This document shows positions 8,400-17,752 of a stretch of DNA of 64,000 nucleotides, one piece after another. The translations under genes were made by a program, and so were the position numbers. This stretch comes from Desulfomonile tiedjei. Its GTDB lineage: Bacteria; Desulfobacterota; Desulfomonilia; Desulfomonilales; Desulfomonilaceae. The DNA lies in the NCBI GenBank assembly GCA_016218715.1, contig JACRDG010000083.1:1-64000 (forward strand), written 5' to 3'. The notes under the pieces are model-generated. The model was not told the DNA's origin, did not search any database, and saw only the letters and a list, made by a program, of their open reading frames with translations. The stretch's first letter is position 1. The number at the start of each line of letters is the position of its first letter.

Positions 8400-9285
8400 A
8401 CACGAATTCGCCACGGGCGATGGTGATGGCCTTGCCGCCGACCGACACGTCGATTACGCCGTCGTGTTCTTCCGCTTTCAATAACAGGAGCGACGGCCGA
8501 CCGATTTCGTACCCTTGCTCGCTCCGAATATCGACTTTTCTTTTCCCCCAGTACCGATGCCGGACCAGGTACCCGGCCAGGCAACCGTTGCCGCTTCCGG
8601 TCGCAGGGTCTTCGGAGATGCCGTACCAGTCGGCAAACTGGCGGACACTCACGTCATTCGCCCAGTTGTGCGGCTCGGGAGAGAAGATCAGGATCGCCTT
8701 TGCCCACGCCTTCTTGGCCAGCTCGAAGTACTTGTCCTTGACTATGCAGGCCTGTTTAAGGGATTCCAACGTCTTTAGGGGGACAATGATGTGCGGCAGT
8801 CCCGTTGAAACCTCCTCAACGGGAAAACGATCGTCGATCTCGCTTTCGTCCAGGCTTAGCATCGGCGCGATAACGCCTGCCTTGAAGGTGCTCCCGAACG
8901 TCGGTTCGACCTGACGCATCCAGCAAGTCTGTTCGTCGTCCGCGTTCGATCCGAACGTCACCGGGATTCGCCCCACCTTCAGGTTCAGGGTTATCTCGTG
9001 AGCGGTTTCCCCGACGATTTCATCGCGGATAACATGAGCCGTGCCCAGCGTCGGGTGGCCGGCAAAAGGGACTTCTTCATTCGGGGTAAAAATCCTCACG
9101 TCGAATCCGCTGTCTCCCGGCGTCTCTGACAGAATGAACGCAGTCTCCGAGTAGTTCATCTCCTTGGCGATGCGTTGCATTTCCGCGTCCGATAGATCTT
9201 GAGCCCCGCGAACGACCGCGAGCTGGTTGCCCGTATATTTTTCTTCCGCAAACACGTCTACCAGATACAAGCGGAGTCTTCCCAT
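8398..9285 (-). CDS. PhzF-family isomerase
   Basis: A 295-residue protein of the diaminopimelate-epimerase-like PhzF fold. Visible features are FAEEKYTGNQLAVV, NYSETAFIL with the catalytic Glu of the family, FTPNEEVPFAGHPTLGTAHV, and in the second half DPATGSGNGCLAGYL. PhzF members isomerise small molecules, but the substrate is not predictable. GAGGAGG lies eight bases before the ATG. It sits between cbiA and cbiB in the same direction, yet no PhzF step is known in corrin synthesis, so it may be a passenger or serve side-chain chemistry. Confidence 0.88.
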   Translation of the reverse strand: MGRLRLYLVDVFAEEKYTGNQLAVVRGAQDLSDAEMQRIAKEMNYSETAFILSETPGDSGFDVRIFTPNEEVPFAGHPTLGTAHVIRDEIVGETAHEITLNLKVGRIPVTFGSNADDEQTCWMRQVEPTFGSTFKAGVIAPMLSLDESEIDDRFPVEEVSTGLPHIIVPLKTLESLKQACIVKDKYFELAKKAWAKAILIFSPEPHNWANDVSVRQFADWYGISEDPATGSGNGCLAGYLVRHRYWGKRKVDIRSEQGYEIGRPSLLLLKAEEHDGVIDVSVGGKAITIARGEFV

Positions 9286-9346
9286 CTCTTCATCCTCCTC
9301 ATGGCATGAACTCAGCCGTTCACTGCTGCCGGGAATAATGAAAGAC

Positions 9347-10315
9347 CTACCGGTACAGGTCAGCAGCATGGAACAGAAGGATCCGCAACCCGATCAGGGC
9401 TGCGAGGACCAACAAGCCCGTTGTTACCATCAAGGCATTGGTGGCTCGAATTTGCGCAGCGGTCAGAGGCTCTATCGGATCGCCCAGATACTCCTTATGC
9501 GAAGGTACTCCCTCATAGAAACTCGTGCCGCCCAATTGCACGCCCAAGGCCCCGGCTACCGCGGCCTCCGACTGCCCTGCATTGGGACTCGGATGTTTGT
9601 TCCGGTCCCGCAGGAAGATCCTGACCGATGACATAGGCCGCAATCCGAGGATCAGGGCCGCGACCGGGACGAATATTGCCGTCAAGCGGCTTGGCACAAA
9701 GGCCGCCAAATCGTCCAGTCGCGCGGAAGCCCAACCGAATTCCCTGTACCGCTCGTTCTTGTACCCGAACGTGGAATCGAGCGTACTGACAGCTTTGTAC
9801 GCCATGATCCCGACCGGACCGCCCACAGCGGCCCAAAACAGGGGTGCGGTCACCCCGTCCACCATGTTCTCGGCAACGCTCTCCACGGTGGCTCGGGCGG
9901 TTCCCGATTCGTCAAGCCGATCGGTGTCTCGCCCGCAGATCATGCCGACCCTGACTCTTGCCTCTACCAGATCCTCGGCCTCCAAGGCCCGCCACACCTC
10001 CGTGCTGTGCCTCAGGAGATCCCGTGCGGCCAGCCCCGTATACATGACCAGTATTGACATTGCATCGCCGAACCAGGGATGCAAATGTCCCGAAACCCTG
10101 ACCAGGGCGTAGGTGACGCAGGCTGCAGCGCCGACAACGACCGCTGCAGCGCAGATTCCGGCCGATCGCGCGGAGTGGAACCCTCGGCGCAGCGGCTGTT
10201 CCAGGAACAAAGCGAATCGGCCAATCAACCGGACCGGGTGGGGAAACCATCGGGGATCGCCGAGAAGCAGGTCCAGAGTCACAGCCAGGAGGATCTGGTA
10301 CTCGAGCTGCATCAC
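9347..10315 (-). CDS. cbiB: Adenosylcobinamide-phosphate synthase (CbiB/CobD)
   Basis: An integral membrane protein of 322 residues that attaches the aminopropanol or its phosphate to adenosylcobyrate. It shows [18 protein letters not shown] at the N-terminus, then [47 protein letters not shown] and [19 protein letters not shown], all hallmarks of the family. Four or five hydrophobic stretches agree with membrane location. The start overlaps the stop of the upstream fusion gene by 4 bp. Confidence 0.94.
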   Translation of the reverse strand: MMQLEYQILLAVTLDLLLGDPRWFPHPVRLIGRFALFLEQPLRRGFHSARSAGICAAAVVVGAAACVTYALVRVSGHLHPWFGDAMSILVMYTGLAARDLLRHSTEVWRALEAEDLVEARVRVGMICGRDTDRLDESGTARATVESVAENMVDGVTAPLFWAAVGGPVGIMAYKAVSTLDSTFGYKNERYREFGWASARLDDLAAFVPSRLTAIFVPVAALILGLRPMSSVRIFLRDRNKHPSPNAGQSEAAVAGALGVQLGGTSFYEGVPSHKEYLGDPIEPLTAAQIRATNALMVTTGLLVLAALIGLRILLFHAADLYR

Positions 10316-12882
10316 AGCCCCAGCAGCGCATAGATCCGGTCCATGGGCAGGCTCCGCCGGACGACCTCTGCAAGTCGATCGAAGGCAGGCTCCAGATCGT
10401 ACCGACCACAGATCTTTCCCAGCGGAGCGAGTCCCCGCCGCACTCGAAGGCGGTCGATAAAAGAGCGCCGGAACTCGTCCGCATCAAAAATGCCGTGGAG
10501 GTACGTGCCCCATATGCGACCGTCTACGGACCTGGCTCCGTCCATCTCGCCCCGATCCGTCTCCACTACCGGCTTCACTCCGTTCGCCGCAGTACGGCCG
10601 TGGTGAATTTCGTACCCATACACGAACAGCCCCGACTCGAGGTGAGTGCCGGAGACGCGGGTGAGTGTCTTCTCCGGTGCCAGCACGGTCGTCAACTCGA
10701 GAAAACCCAGGCCTGCCAGAGTTCCCTGGTCCGACTCCAGGCCGTGAGGGTCTTCGATCCCGCTCCCGATCATCTGCAGGCCGCCGCAAATCCCGACCAC
10801 TTCGCTCGTCCCGTCGCGCACCAGTTCGTTGATCCGCTCGGCGATCCCACGATTCCTGAGATCCTGTAGGTCACCGATGACATTCTTGCTTCCGGGCAGG
10901 ATGATCGCATCAGGCTCCGTCAGATCGGTCGCGGCCCGGATCACCTTCAGCCGCACATCCGGCTCGACACGGAACGCGTCGAAATCCGTGAAGTTCGAAA
11001 TGTGCGGCACGTCGATGACCGCGATCTCGACGCACTCGGGGAGGCGTTCCGGCTCGACGGCAAGGCGGCTCTTGAAAGTGACCGAATCCTCCTCCGGGAG
11101 CCCCAGGTCCTGGATGTACGGGACGACCCCCAGGACCGGTCGGCCCGTGTGCCGGAGCGTATATTCCATGGCCGAGTCAAGCAGATCTTCTTGCCCGCGG
11201 AAGCGATTCACCACAAATCCGGCCACCAGATCCCGTTCCCATTCGGCAAGGACTTCCATGGTCCCGATGAACGAGGCAAACACCCCACCCCGGTCGATGT
11301 CTCCGACGAGCAGCACCGGCGATCGGGCGTACCGCGCCATCTGCATGTTCACGATGTCGTGGTGCTTGAGGTTCACCTCCGCAGGGCTCCCCGCTCCCTC
11401 CAGGACCATGACGTCGAACGCTTCGGCCAGCGAGTCGTAGGCTGCTTTCGCCGCTTCGAACGCGGTAGGCTTGTACCGGACGTACTCCGTGACGTTCATG
11501 TTTCCCACGGGCTTGCCGAGGAGTATCACCTGGCTCCCTGTATCGGAATTGGGCTTCAACAGGATCGGATTCATCCGGACGTCCGGTTCCAGACGGCAGG
11601 CATGGGCCTGGACCACCTGCGCCCGTCCCATCTCACCACCATCTCTCGTCACGAAGGAGTTCAGGGACATGTTCTGGCATTTGAACGGAGCGACCCGGTG
11701 ACCGTCCTGGAGAAGAATGCGCGCCAGGGCAGCGGTGAGGATGCTCTTCCCTGCATTGGAGCTGGTCCCCTGGACCATAATGGCTGGGGTACGGGATTTC
11801 TTGTGATGACTCGGGGCAATTCCCACAGAACCTTTCAGCGATTCCAACAACGTGAGGTTATCCTCTCGACTGCGCACCGCCACCCTGAAGAAGCGCCGGT
11901 CGAGCCCCTCAAAATTGTCACATACGCGAAGCGCCACACCGCGGGCAAGGGTCCGCCGGGCAAGCTCAGGAGCATCAATGTCCGACCGGTCAATCCGCGC
12001 GAGGAGGAAATTGGCCTTTCCCGGGTACACGTGAAAGCCGGGAATGGCCTGCAATTGGCCGTGCAGGAACTCTCGCTCGTCGCCGACGAGCCGGAGGCTC
12101 CGTTCGACATAATCCGTATCCTCACATGCGGCGATCCCAACCGCCTGAGCGAATCGGTTTACCGACCACGGTGGCTGCACCTGCTCGGCCCTGGCAACCA
12201 ATTCCCGGTCAGCCACCGCGAAACCGAGCCGAAGTCCAGGAATGGCATAGGTTTTGGTCAGGGAAATCACTACGACAACGTTTGGTGGTCGATCGACGAG
12301 GAAGCTTTCAACCCCGTCCGAGAGCTCGAGGAACGCCTCATCCACAACGAAGAGCGTGGACGAGTTCCGCTCTGCGAGATCCAGCAGGGCCTTCCGGTCG
12401 AGCGGCAGACCGGTAGGGTTGTTGGGATGGCCCACATAAACAAGCTGATCGTCTTCCAGGAGCGATCCGAGAGTTTCATAATCGATGCGGAACTCGTCCT
12501 CCTCCTTCAGAAGCAGCGTGTCGACAGCCACTCCGGCAAGTTGAGCGGCATTGGCATAATCCAGGTAGGACGGGACCGGAACGATGGCCCATTGCTTTTC
12601 CACCGCCCTCGGAATCAGGTAGATGAGTTCCGTAGAGCCGTTCCCCACGAGGATTTCATCGGTTTCCACGCGGTATCTTCGCGCCAGGGCTCTTTTCAGG
12701 TCGGAAGACTCGGGGTCGGGGTAGTGAACCGCGCCGGTCAGCGCGGAACTCACCACGCCCCTCAGCCATTCCGGCGGGCCCAGAGGATTGATGTTGGCGG
12801 AGAAGTCGATGATTTGGTCGTCACGCAGCCCTGCTTCGCGTGCAAAATTCCGTATATGGCCGCCATGCTTGAATTTGGACAT
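10312..12882 (-). CDS. Fusion of threonine-phosphate decarboxylase (CobD/CobC) and cobyric acid synthase (CbiP/CobQ)
   Basis: One 856-residue chain. Residues 1-360 are a fold-type I PLP enzyme: [37 protein letters not shown], and [14 protein letters not shown] with the PLP Lys at about 210. This half makes aminopropanol phosphate. Residues 364-856 are cobyric acid synthase: P-loop [10 protein letters not shown] at 371-380, [24 protein letters not shown], and the glutaminase Cys in [13 protein letters not shown]. This half amidates the b, d, e and g carboxylates. AAGGTG precedes the ATG. Both products meet at CbiB, encoded next. It is the first gene of the operon in this window. Confidence 0.93.
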   Translation of the reverse strand: MSKFKHGGHIRNFAREAGLRDDQIIDFSANINPLGPPEWLRGVVSSALTGAVHYPDPESSDLKRALARRYRVETDEILVGNGSTELIYLIPRAVEKQWAIVPVPSYLDYANAAQLAGVAVDTLLLKEEDEFRIDYETLGSLLEDDQLVYVGHPNNPTGLPLDRKALLDLAERNSSTLFVVDEAFLELSDGVESFLVDRPPNVVVVISLTKTYAIPGLRLGFAVADRELVARAEQVQPPWSVNRFAQAVGIAACEDTDYVERSLRLVGDEREFLHGQLQAIPGFHVYPGKANFLLARIDRSDIDAPELARRTLARGVALRVCDNFEGLDRRFFRVAVRSREDNLTLLESLKGSVGIAPSHHKKSRTPAIMVQGTSSNAGKSILTAALARILLQDGHRVAPFKCQNMSLNSFVTRDGGEMGRAQVVQAHACRLEPDVRMNPILLKPNSDTGSQVILLGKPVGNMNVTEYVRYKPTAFEAAKAAYDSLAEAFDVMVLEGAGSPAEVNLKHHDIVNMQMARYARSPVLLVGDIDRGGVFASFIGTMEVLAEWERDLVAGFVVNRFRGQEDLLDSAMEYTLRHTGRPVLGVVPYIQDLGLPEEDSVTFKSRLAVEPERLPECVEIAVIDVPHISNFTDFDAFRVEPDVRLKVIRAATDLTEPDAIILPGSKNVIGDLQDLRNRGIAERINELVRDGTSEVVGICGGLQMIGSGIEDPHGLESDQGTLAGLGFLELTTVLAPEKTLTRVSGTHLESGLFVYGYEIHHGRTAANGVKPVVETDRGEMDGARSVDGRIWGTYLHGIFDADEFRRSFIDRLRVRRGLAPLGKICGRYDLEPAFDRLAEVVRRSLPMDRIYALLGL

Positions 12883-13124
12883 AGAGCACCTTTGCCGGTG
12901 ATCATGCACCATCGCAATTCAGATGGGTCACGTCTACTCCGGTGAACGGTCACCTTTTCGAACACCCCCTGTGCACAAGGGTGCGAGAGCCGCGGAACGG
13001 ATTCGTGCACGGGGACCCTTCAGGTGGACCATAAAACCGCTCGAAGGTCAAGCGCCGACGGACTCGCGGCGTAGCGATGGGGAGGAGGAGGGCTGAATCG
13101 ACCACGATAGAAAGGAGGGCGGGC
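12883..13124. other. Intergenic region upstream of the cobalamin operon
   Basis: This 240-bp stretch precedes the first cobalamin gene. It was checked for cobalamin-riboswitch boxes (the conserved AGCCACTG and GGGAA blocks) and none are seen. A small CGCCG/CGGCG hairpin lies at 13,052-13,071. No convincing promoter was recognised. Confidence 0.5.
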
Positions 13125-16100
13125 TCACGCCTTGGAGGCGCGGTCGCGTTTGCCGCGACTGGTCACGCGTTTCTCGGAATCTGCGGCGCAGTAAGACTCC
13201 ACGGTTTCCAGCCACGCAACGAGGCTGCGGTTCAGGATTTCCTGAGCCCGCTTGGTGTCGAGGCGGTACTTTTCCGGGATGAACGAGAGGTCCACCGTGT
13301 AGATTCCGTCGGTTCGCCTCAAGAACGGGCAGGTATCCAGGAGATCCGGACCGAGCTGCGAGATGTGGTAGTAGGCCCTGTTGAGCGAGGCCTTGCACCC
13401 CTTGATCTTGAATTCCTGAACGGTGTAGTTGTTTGCGAACAGGGTCAGGCCGGCAAAGGCCGGGCTCGGGGAAAAATCCATCAGACCAGGACTCTGCTTG
13501 ACGAAAAAGAAAAATGGAGCAAAGACGGACAGGTGCACCGGCGCGGGGTAGGTCTCTCCGACCACGTGCTCTATCTTTCGGAGTAGTGAGCTCAGATCCT
13601 CAACAGCAGGATCGAAATCCCAGATGAGTCCATGCTCTTCCAGTTCCGGGAACCTCCCCCGAAAGGCGTCTCTCACGTCAGACCTGACCAGGAACGCATT
13701 TCCACCCCGTTCCCAGAAGTGATTCTTGACGCAGTCCACCTCCAACTCGCCGACATCCTTCACGTAGACCGCTCTGAAATAGAGGTTCTTCGATCTTCGC
13801 GCCTCACACAGTTCCTGTGCGGTCAACCGGGCATGGGGGACCAGTCGCGAATCGAGGGCCTTCAATTCTTCTGTCTCGATCAACGCGATGTCAGCCACCT
13901 GGAGAATGTGGTCCACCGCTATGATTTGCAGCATGTGGCGTTCGTGATCGAAGGAATCGTGCGGGAGCCGCCATTGCTCGTACGTCAGTACCTGGAGCTC
14001 GTTCTTCAGAGGCTCGGAGAGGCGTTCGATCCCGCCTTCTCCATAGAGATTCTCCGCAGGGATGATCAGGGTCTTGCATCCCGCGTCGAACGCGGTTTCG
14101 AGCTTGATGTCAAGCCCTCCGACCTCCGTGATTCTTCCCTGGGTGTCGATCTCGCCGGTCACAGCCACATCCCGCCTCACCGGACGGCCAGAGAGGACCG
14201 AAGCCAGTGCCAGCGCAATCGCGCCTCCTGCCGAAGGGCCGTCCTTGGGAGAGGAGCCGCCCATAAAGTGTAGGTGAATTGGCTGCTCGGCCTTGCTCAG
14301 ATCGATATGGAGCCCTGCGGCACAATGAAAGATCGCGGTTGTAGCCACCTTCCGGCTTTCATCCATGACCTTCTGAATGTTTCCCGTCGCGTGGATCATG
14401 CTCAGGTATCCGGGACGTCCTTCCGCAAGCGGAATCGGGGTTGCCTGAACCGGTATAATGGACCCGACACCCAGCTCGACATTGATGCCGAGCCCGCTGG
14501 TCTCGCCGACGCGGTCTTCTTCGCTGATCTTGCGTGGGCCTCTCGGAGCATCGAGGTACTGCTTGATCTTTTCCCGGGTGATCTTTACAGACCGCTCGTG
14601 GCCGGAGAAGATCTCTTTTCTGAAGATGCGCAGGAAAAGGGTCCGGATGATCCGTTCCAGCTCACGAACGCCGGCTTCATGAGTGTAGGTCTTGATGAGG
14701 TACCGGAACAGACCGGTCTCCTGCGTGGGGTCCAGCAGGATATACTCCCCGCTGATTTGATATTTTTCGCGCACTCGTCCGATCAGGTGCTGCCGCGCGA
14801 TGGAGACTTTCTCCTCGATGCTGTACCGGTCCAGCATCACCACTTCGCAGCGGTTGACGACTGGCGCAGGGACCGTTTCCAGCGTATTGGCGGTCAGGAT
14901 GAAGTGACAGTTCGAGAGGTCCACATCGATGGTGGTCTGCGTATACTTGTCATGAAAGAGGTGGTTCTGCTCCGGGTCGAGAATCTCCAGCAGCGTGGCG
15001 ATGGCGAACTTCTCAACCTTGTCCGCCTCGTCCATGATAAACATGCCGTTGGTGACCCCCATCTTGATCAAACCCTGGACGATCGCTCCGGGCTTGGAAC
15101 CCTCGTACGTGAACCCATGACCGCGAAGGTCCGCCTCGTCGCGCATGCCCCCCAAAGAGAGCTTGTGGTACGGGATCCCGAGGTTCTGGGCAATGGAAAT
15201 AGCCAGTGAGGTCTTACCCACTCCTGGAGGCCCCACAAAGAGGAACGCACTCCCGTTGGTTCGCCAGGTCGCGGCGCTTTCTTCGGTAAATGAGCGATAG
15301 CGCCAGATGAGGTTGGTGAAGAAGTCACAGATGATCTCTTTCGGCTTGGCGAGCCCGTAATGGCTCCGGTCAAGACCGTCCTCGAACGCCTCGGGTGAAA
15401 CCCCGATCTGCTGGATCTTGCCCCACGGAATGGCCAGGAGGGTCTCGATGAACTCGCTGTACTTCGATCCGCTGTGGCCTACCGCATTGAGCTTGTTCTT
15501 GTCGATCGCTTCCAGGACCTGAGGCGGAATGCGCGAGTCGGCGTGAGCCTCGTCGATACGGTCCTTGAGCGTCTTGACAGGCAGTGGTGCGGGTGTTTTC
15601 GGTGCGACGTAGGCCGCTGCAGGAGCCACCGGTATGCCGCCGAACAACCCCTGCGTCTCCTGAGAGAATCTTCGGAGCGTCTCTTTAAAGACTTGGAAGA
15701 TTTCCGGGATGCTCCGATGTTCCACACTGCTCTCAGGGATGCCCAGTTCGTGGAGGAGCGCAACCAGGCCCCACCGATCCTTGAATGCGTTGAACACGTC
15801 TTCGGCAACATGATTGCCGTCGATCACCAGGAGTTCAAAGAGGCGCAGCAATTGTTGCAGAAAGGTCGTGCGTTTCAACAGCGAGTACGTGGTGTCGCGG
15901 CTCCTCCGGAAGCATGTCCCGAGGATTCTCGTCTTGACATCCTTATCCTGAATAGGAAAAACCTGTTCAAGGAGACCTTCCGGCAGGTCTACCAGGATGT
16001 CCACATAGAGCGTCAAGATGTCATCGATCGACGATCTGTATGGTTGTTCCCGTTCCACGAGGTCGAGCAACGCGGCAAACTGTGCCCCTTTGAGACCGTT

Positions 16101-16619
16101 GAGTTCGTCGGAAAGGGAGCTACGAAGCATCCGGTAGAATGTCGGGTCGGTGACGCGGCGGTCCGCGGCGAAAACGATATCCGAATCGATGACCTCTCGT
16201 TCGGTTCGCTGCGGGTAGAGCAGGTGCTCGATTTCGTGACGTAACAGGAACTCGAAGAAGGCCAACACCTTGTGTTCTTCCGGAGATCCGTCGCCGAGGC
16301 GGGCTTCCGGATGAGTCGGTATGACGAATGCCAGGTAATCAAAGACCCGTTCGTGGATGTGGATAACCCAACCCTGGTCTTTTCGTGTGGTCAGGCTTAC
16401 GCAGCGGACTCTCTTGTCTTCGTCCTCCAGGCGCTCGATGGAAAGGTTCTCGGCCACCCGCGCCATCGTAATGGCATCGGTGCCGCGATTCTTCCGAAAG
16501 TAGGGCATGATGCGCCTGGAAATCGTCGCGTTGACGATGTGCACCACGCGCTTGACATCCTCCTCGGTGGTGAGGGGGAGCGTGTCCAGGATTGCGTGGT
16601 CGAATTCAATGGGAAACAT
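13125..16619 (-). CDS. Lon-type ATP-dependent protease with N-terminal HExxH domain
   Basis: A 1164-residue AAA+ protease, longer than housekeeping Lon (about 800). Residues 1-330 are not the usual LonN fold and contain RHEIEHLL, a zinc-metallopeptidase-like HExxH at 128-132 with acidic residues following. The AAA+ module has Walker A GPPGVGKT (463-470), the Lon-typical GGMRDEADLRGH and Walker B FIMDEADK. The protease part has Ser796 in PKDGPSAGGA and Lys839 in GGLDIKLE; the 43-residue spacing equals that of E. coli Lon. About 250 extra C-terminal residues have no recognised domain. The start lies inside the preceding pentapeptide gene (14-bp overlap). Confidence 0.88.
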   Translation of the reverse strand: MFPIEFDHAILDTLPLTTEEDVKRVVHIVNATISRRIMPYFRKNRGTDAITMARVAENLSIERLEDEDKRVRCVSLTTRKDQGWVIHIHERVFDYLAFVIPTHPEARLGDGSPEEHKVLAFFEFLLRHEIEHLLYPQRTEREVIDSDIVFAADRRVTDPTFYRMLRSSLSDELNGLKGAQFAALLDLVEREQPYRSSIDDILTLYVDILVDLPEGLLEQVFPIQDKDVKTRILGTCFRRSRDTTYSLLKRTTFLQQLLRLFELLVIDGNHVAEDVFNAFKDRWGLVALLHELGIPESSVEHRSIPEIFQVFKETLRRFSQETQGLFGGIPVAPAAAYVAPKTPAPLPVKTLKDRIDEAHADSRIPPQVLEAIDKNKLNAVGHSGSKYSEFIETLLAIPWGKIQQIGVSPEAFEDGLDRSHYGLAKPKEIICDFFTNLIWRYRSFTEESAATWRTNGSAFLFVGPPGVGKTSLAISIAQNLGIPYHKLSLGGMRDEADLRGHGFTYEGSKPGAIVQGLIKMGVTNGMFIMDEADKVEKFAIATLLEILDPEQNHLFHDKYTQTTIDVDLSNCHFILTANTLETVPAPVVNRCEVVMLDRYSIEEKVSIARQHLIGRVREKYQISGEYILLDPTQETGLFRYLIKTYTHEAGVRELERIIRTLFLRIFRKEIFSGHERSVKITREKIKQYLDAPRGPRKISEEDRVGETSGLGINVELGVGSIIPVQATPIPLAEGRPGYLSMIHATGNIQKVMDESRKVATTAIFHCAAGLHIDLSKAEQPIHLHFMGGSSPKDGPSAGGAIALALASVLSGRPVRRDVAVTGEIDTQGRITEVGGLDIKLETAFDAGCKTLIIPAENLYGEGGIERLSEPLKNELQVLTYEQWRLPHDSFDHERHMLQIIAVDHILQVADIALIETEELKALDSRLVPHARLTAQELCEARRSKNLYFRAVYVKDVGELEVDCVKNHFWERGGNAFLVRSDVRDAFRGRFPELEEHGLIWDFDPAVEDLSSLLRKIEHVVGETYPAPVHLSVFAPFFFFVKQSPGLMDFSPSPAFAGLTLFANNYTVQEFKIKGCKASLNRAYYHISQLGPDLLDTCPFLRRTDGIYTVDLSFIPEKYRLDTKRAQEILNRSLVAWLETVESYCAADSEKRVTSRGKRDRASKA

Positions 16620-17352
16620 GGGGTTTCAGCCCTTTGACCCAGCCAAGGCTGGCGCCCGTGAGGTCCGCGCCCGTGAGGTTTGCGCCGGTAAGATCAGCAT
16701 AATTGAGCTTGGCCCTCACGAGCAAAGCGCCGGTCAGGTCCGCTGCAGTGAGGTCTGCGTCCGTAAGATCCGCGTCCCGGAGATCTGCTCCGCTGAGGTT
16801 CGCGCCGCCAAGGTTGGCCCTACTGAAATTGGTTCTCACGAGCTTGGCCCGCCTCAAGTTGGCTCCCCGGAGATTCCCTCTCATGACGTCGGCTCCGCTG
16901 AGATTGGCCCCCCGGAGGTCCGTCCTGATCAGGTAGGCGCGGCTGAGCATCGCGCCGCTCAGGTCCGCCCCGGTGAGATTCGCCCAGCTCAGGTCCGCGA
17001 AGCTCAGCTTTGCGTCCACGAGCAACGCCTCACTCAGGTGGGCATTCGTAAGCTTCGCGTGAGTGAGATCGGCCCCGGTCAGGTCCGCCCGGTTGAGGTT
17101 CACCGAGGTGCCGAGGGCGTCAGCTTCGGTGGTGTCTGCGCAGATGCTGAGATTGACTGCCCTGAGATCCGAACCCTGAAGTTTCGCTTTGCTGAGGTTG
17201 GCTCCGCAGAGGTCAGCTTTGCTCAGATTCACCCCGGCGAGTTCGGCCTCCGCCAGATCCGCGCCGCGAAGATTGGCTCTTTCCCCAAGTTCCGGATTCT
17301 TCAGCCACGCTTGATGGCGTTCCACAACACGCTGAATCTCGTCCCGGGTCAT
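16606..17352 (-). CDS. Pentapeptide-repeat protein
   Basis: A short helical N-terminus (MTRDEIQRVVERHQAWLKN) is followed by about 200 residues of A(D/N)LxX repeats such as ANLRGADLAEAELAGVNLSK. These predict a right-handed quadrilateral beta-helix with around ten coils. A repeat interruption occurs near AVNLSICADTTEADALG. Members of this fold bind proteins or mimic DNA, but no enzymatic function is implied. It has no signal peptide. The ATG is preferred to an upstream TTG at 17,373. The stop overlaps the Lon-like gene, so the two are probably made together. Confidence 0.9.
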   Translation of the reverse strand: MTRDEIQRVVERHQAWLKNPELGERANLRGADLAEAELAGVNLSKADLCGANLSKAKLQGSDLRAVNLSICADTTEADALGTSVNLNRADLTGADLTHAKLTNAHLSEALLVDAKLSFADLSWANLTGADLSGAMLSRAYLIRTDLRGANLSGADVMRGNLRGANLRRAKLVRTNFSRANLGGANLSGADLRDADLTDADLTAADLTGALLVRAKLNYADLTGANLTGADLTGASLGWVKGLKPHVSH

Positions 17353-17752
17353 TGTCCGCCTTTGGAGGCCCAAGACCGCAAGTCACACGCGAGACGTCCG
17401 TGCGGAATGCTTGCGAATCAGCCCCCTCATTCGATGACAGTCGGATCTTGCTCCAAACGCGCCTGAACGTCCGTTTGACGTCAAAGCTCGGGCAGGACGC
17501 GGAGCGCGTCCATTCGTGGGGAGAGCGACAACGAGAACGGTTTCGCTCAGCGCCTTTCTGCCACATCATTACAGAAACCGGGCCGTCAGTCAACGCGGAA
17601 TCCACGGTTGACCCGGGGTTGCAGCGGACCGGCGATCCGAAAGGCCTTGACATGGCCGAAAGAAAATCGGATCGTCCGCTGACGTGGCGTCAATCAGGCA
17701 AAGCCATACCGCTCGTGGTAACCGCCAATAGGCCTTTGGAAGGTGACAGCAG
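17353..17752. other. Divergent intergenic region, nothing recognised
   Basis: 400 bp between the pentapeptide gene (minus) and the CoA-transferase gene (plus). It must hold both promoters, but no clear -35/-10 pair, hairpin or conserved RNA was seen. Open frames here are shadows without ribosome sites. Confidence 0.4.

Noticed and set aside
11002-12945. A 647-codon plus-strand ORF opposite the CobD/CobC-CbiP fusion
   Set aside because: It is the antisense of a well-conserved enzyme, has no domain resemblance and no ribosome site.
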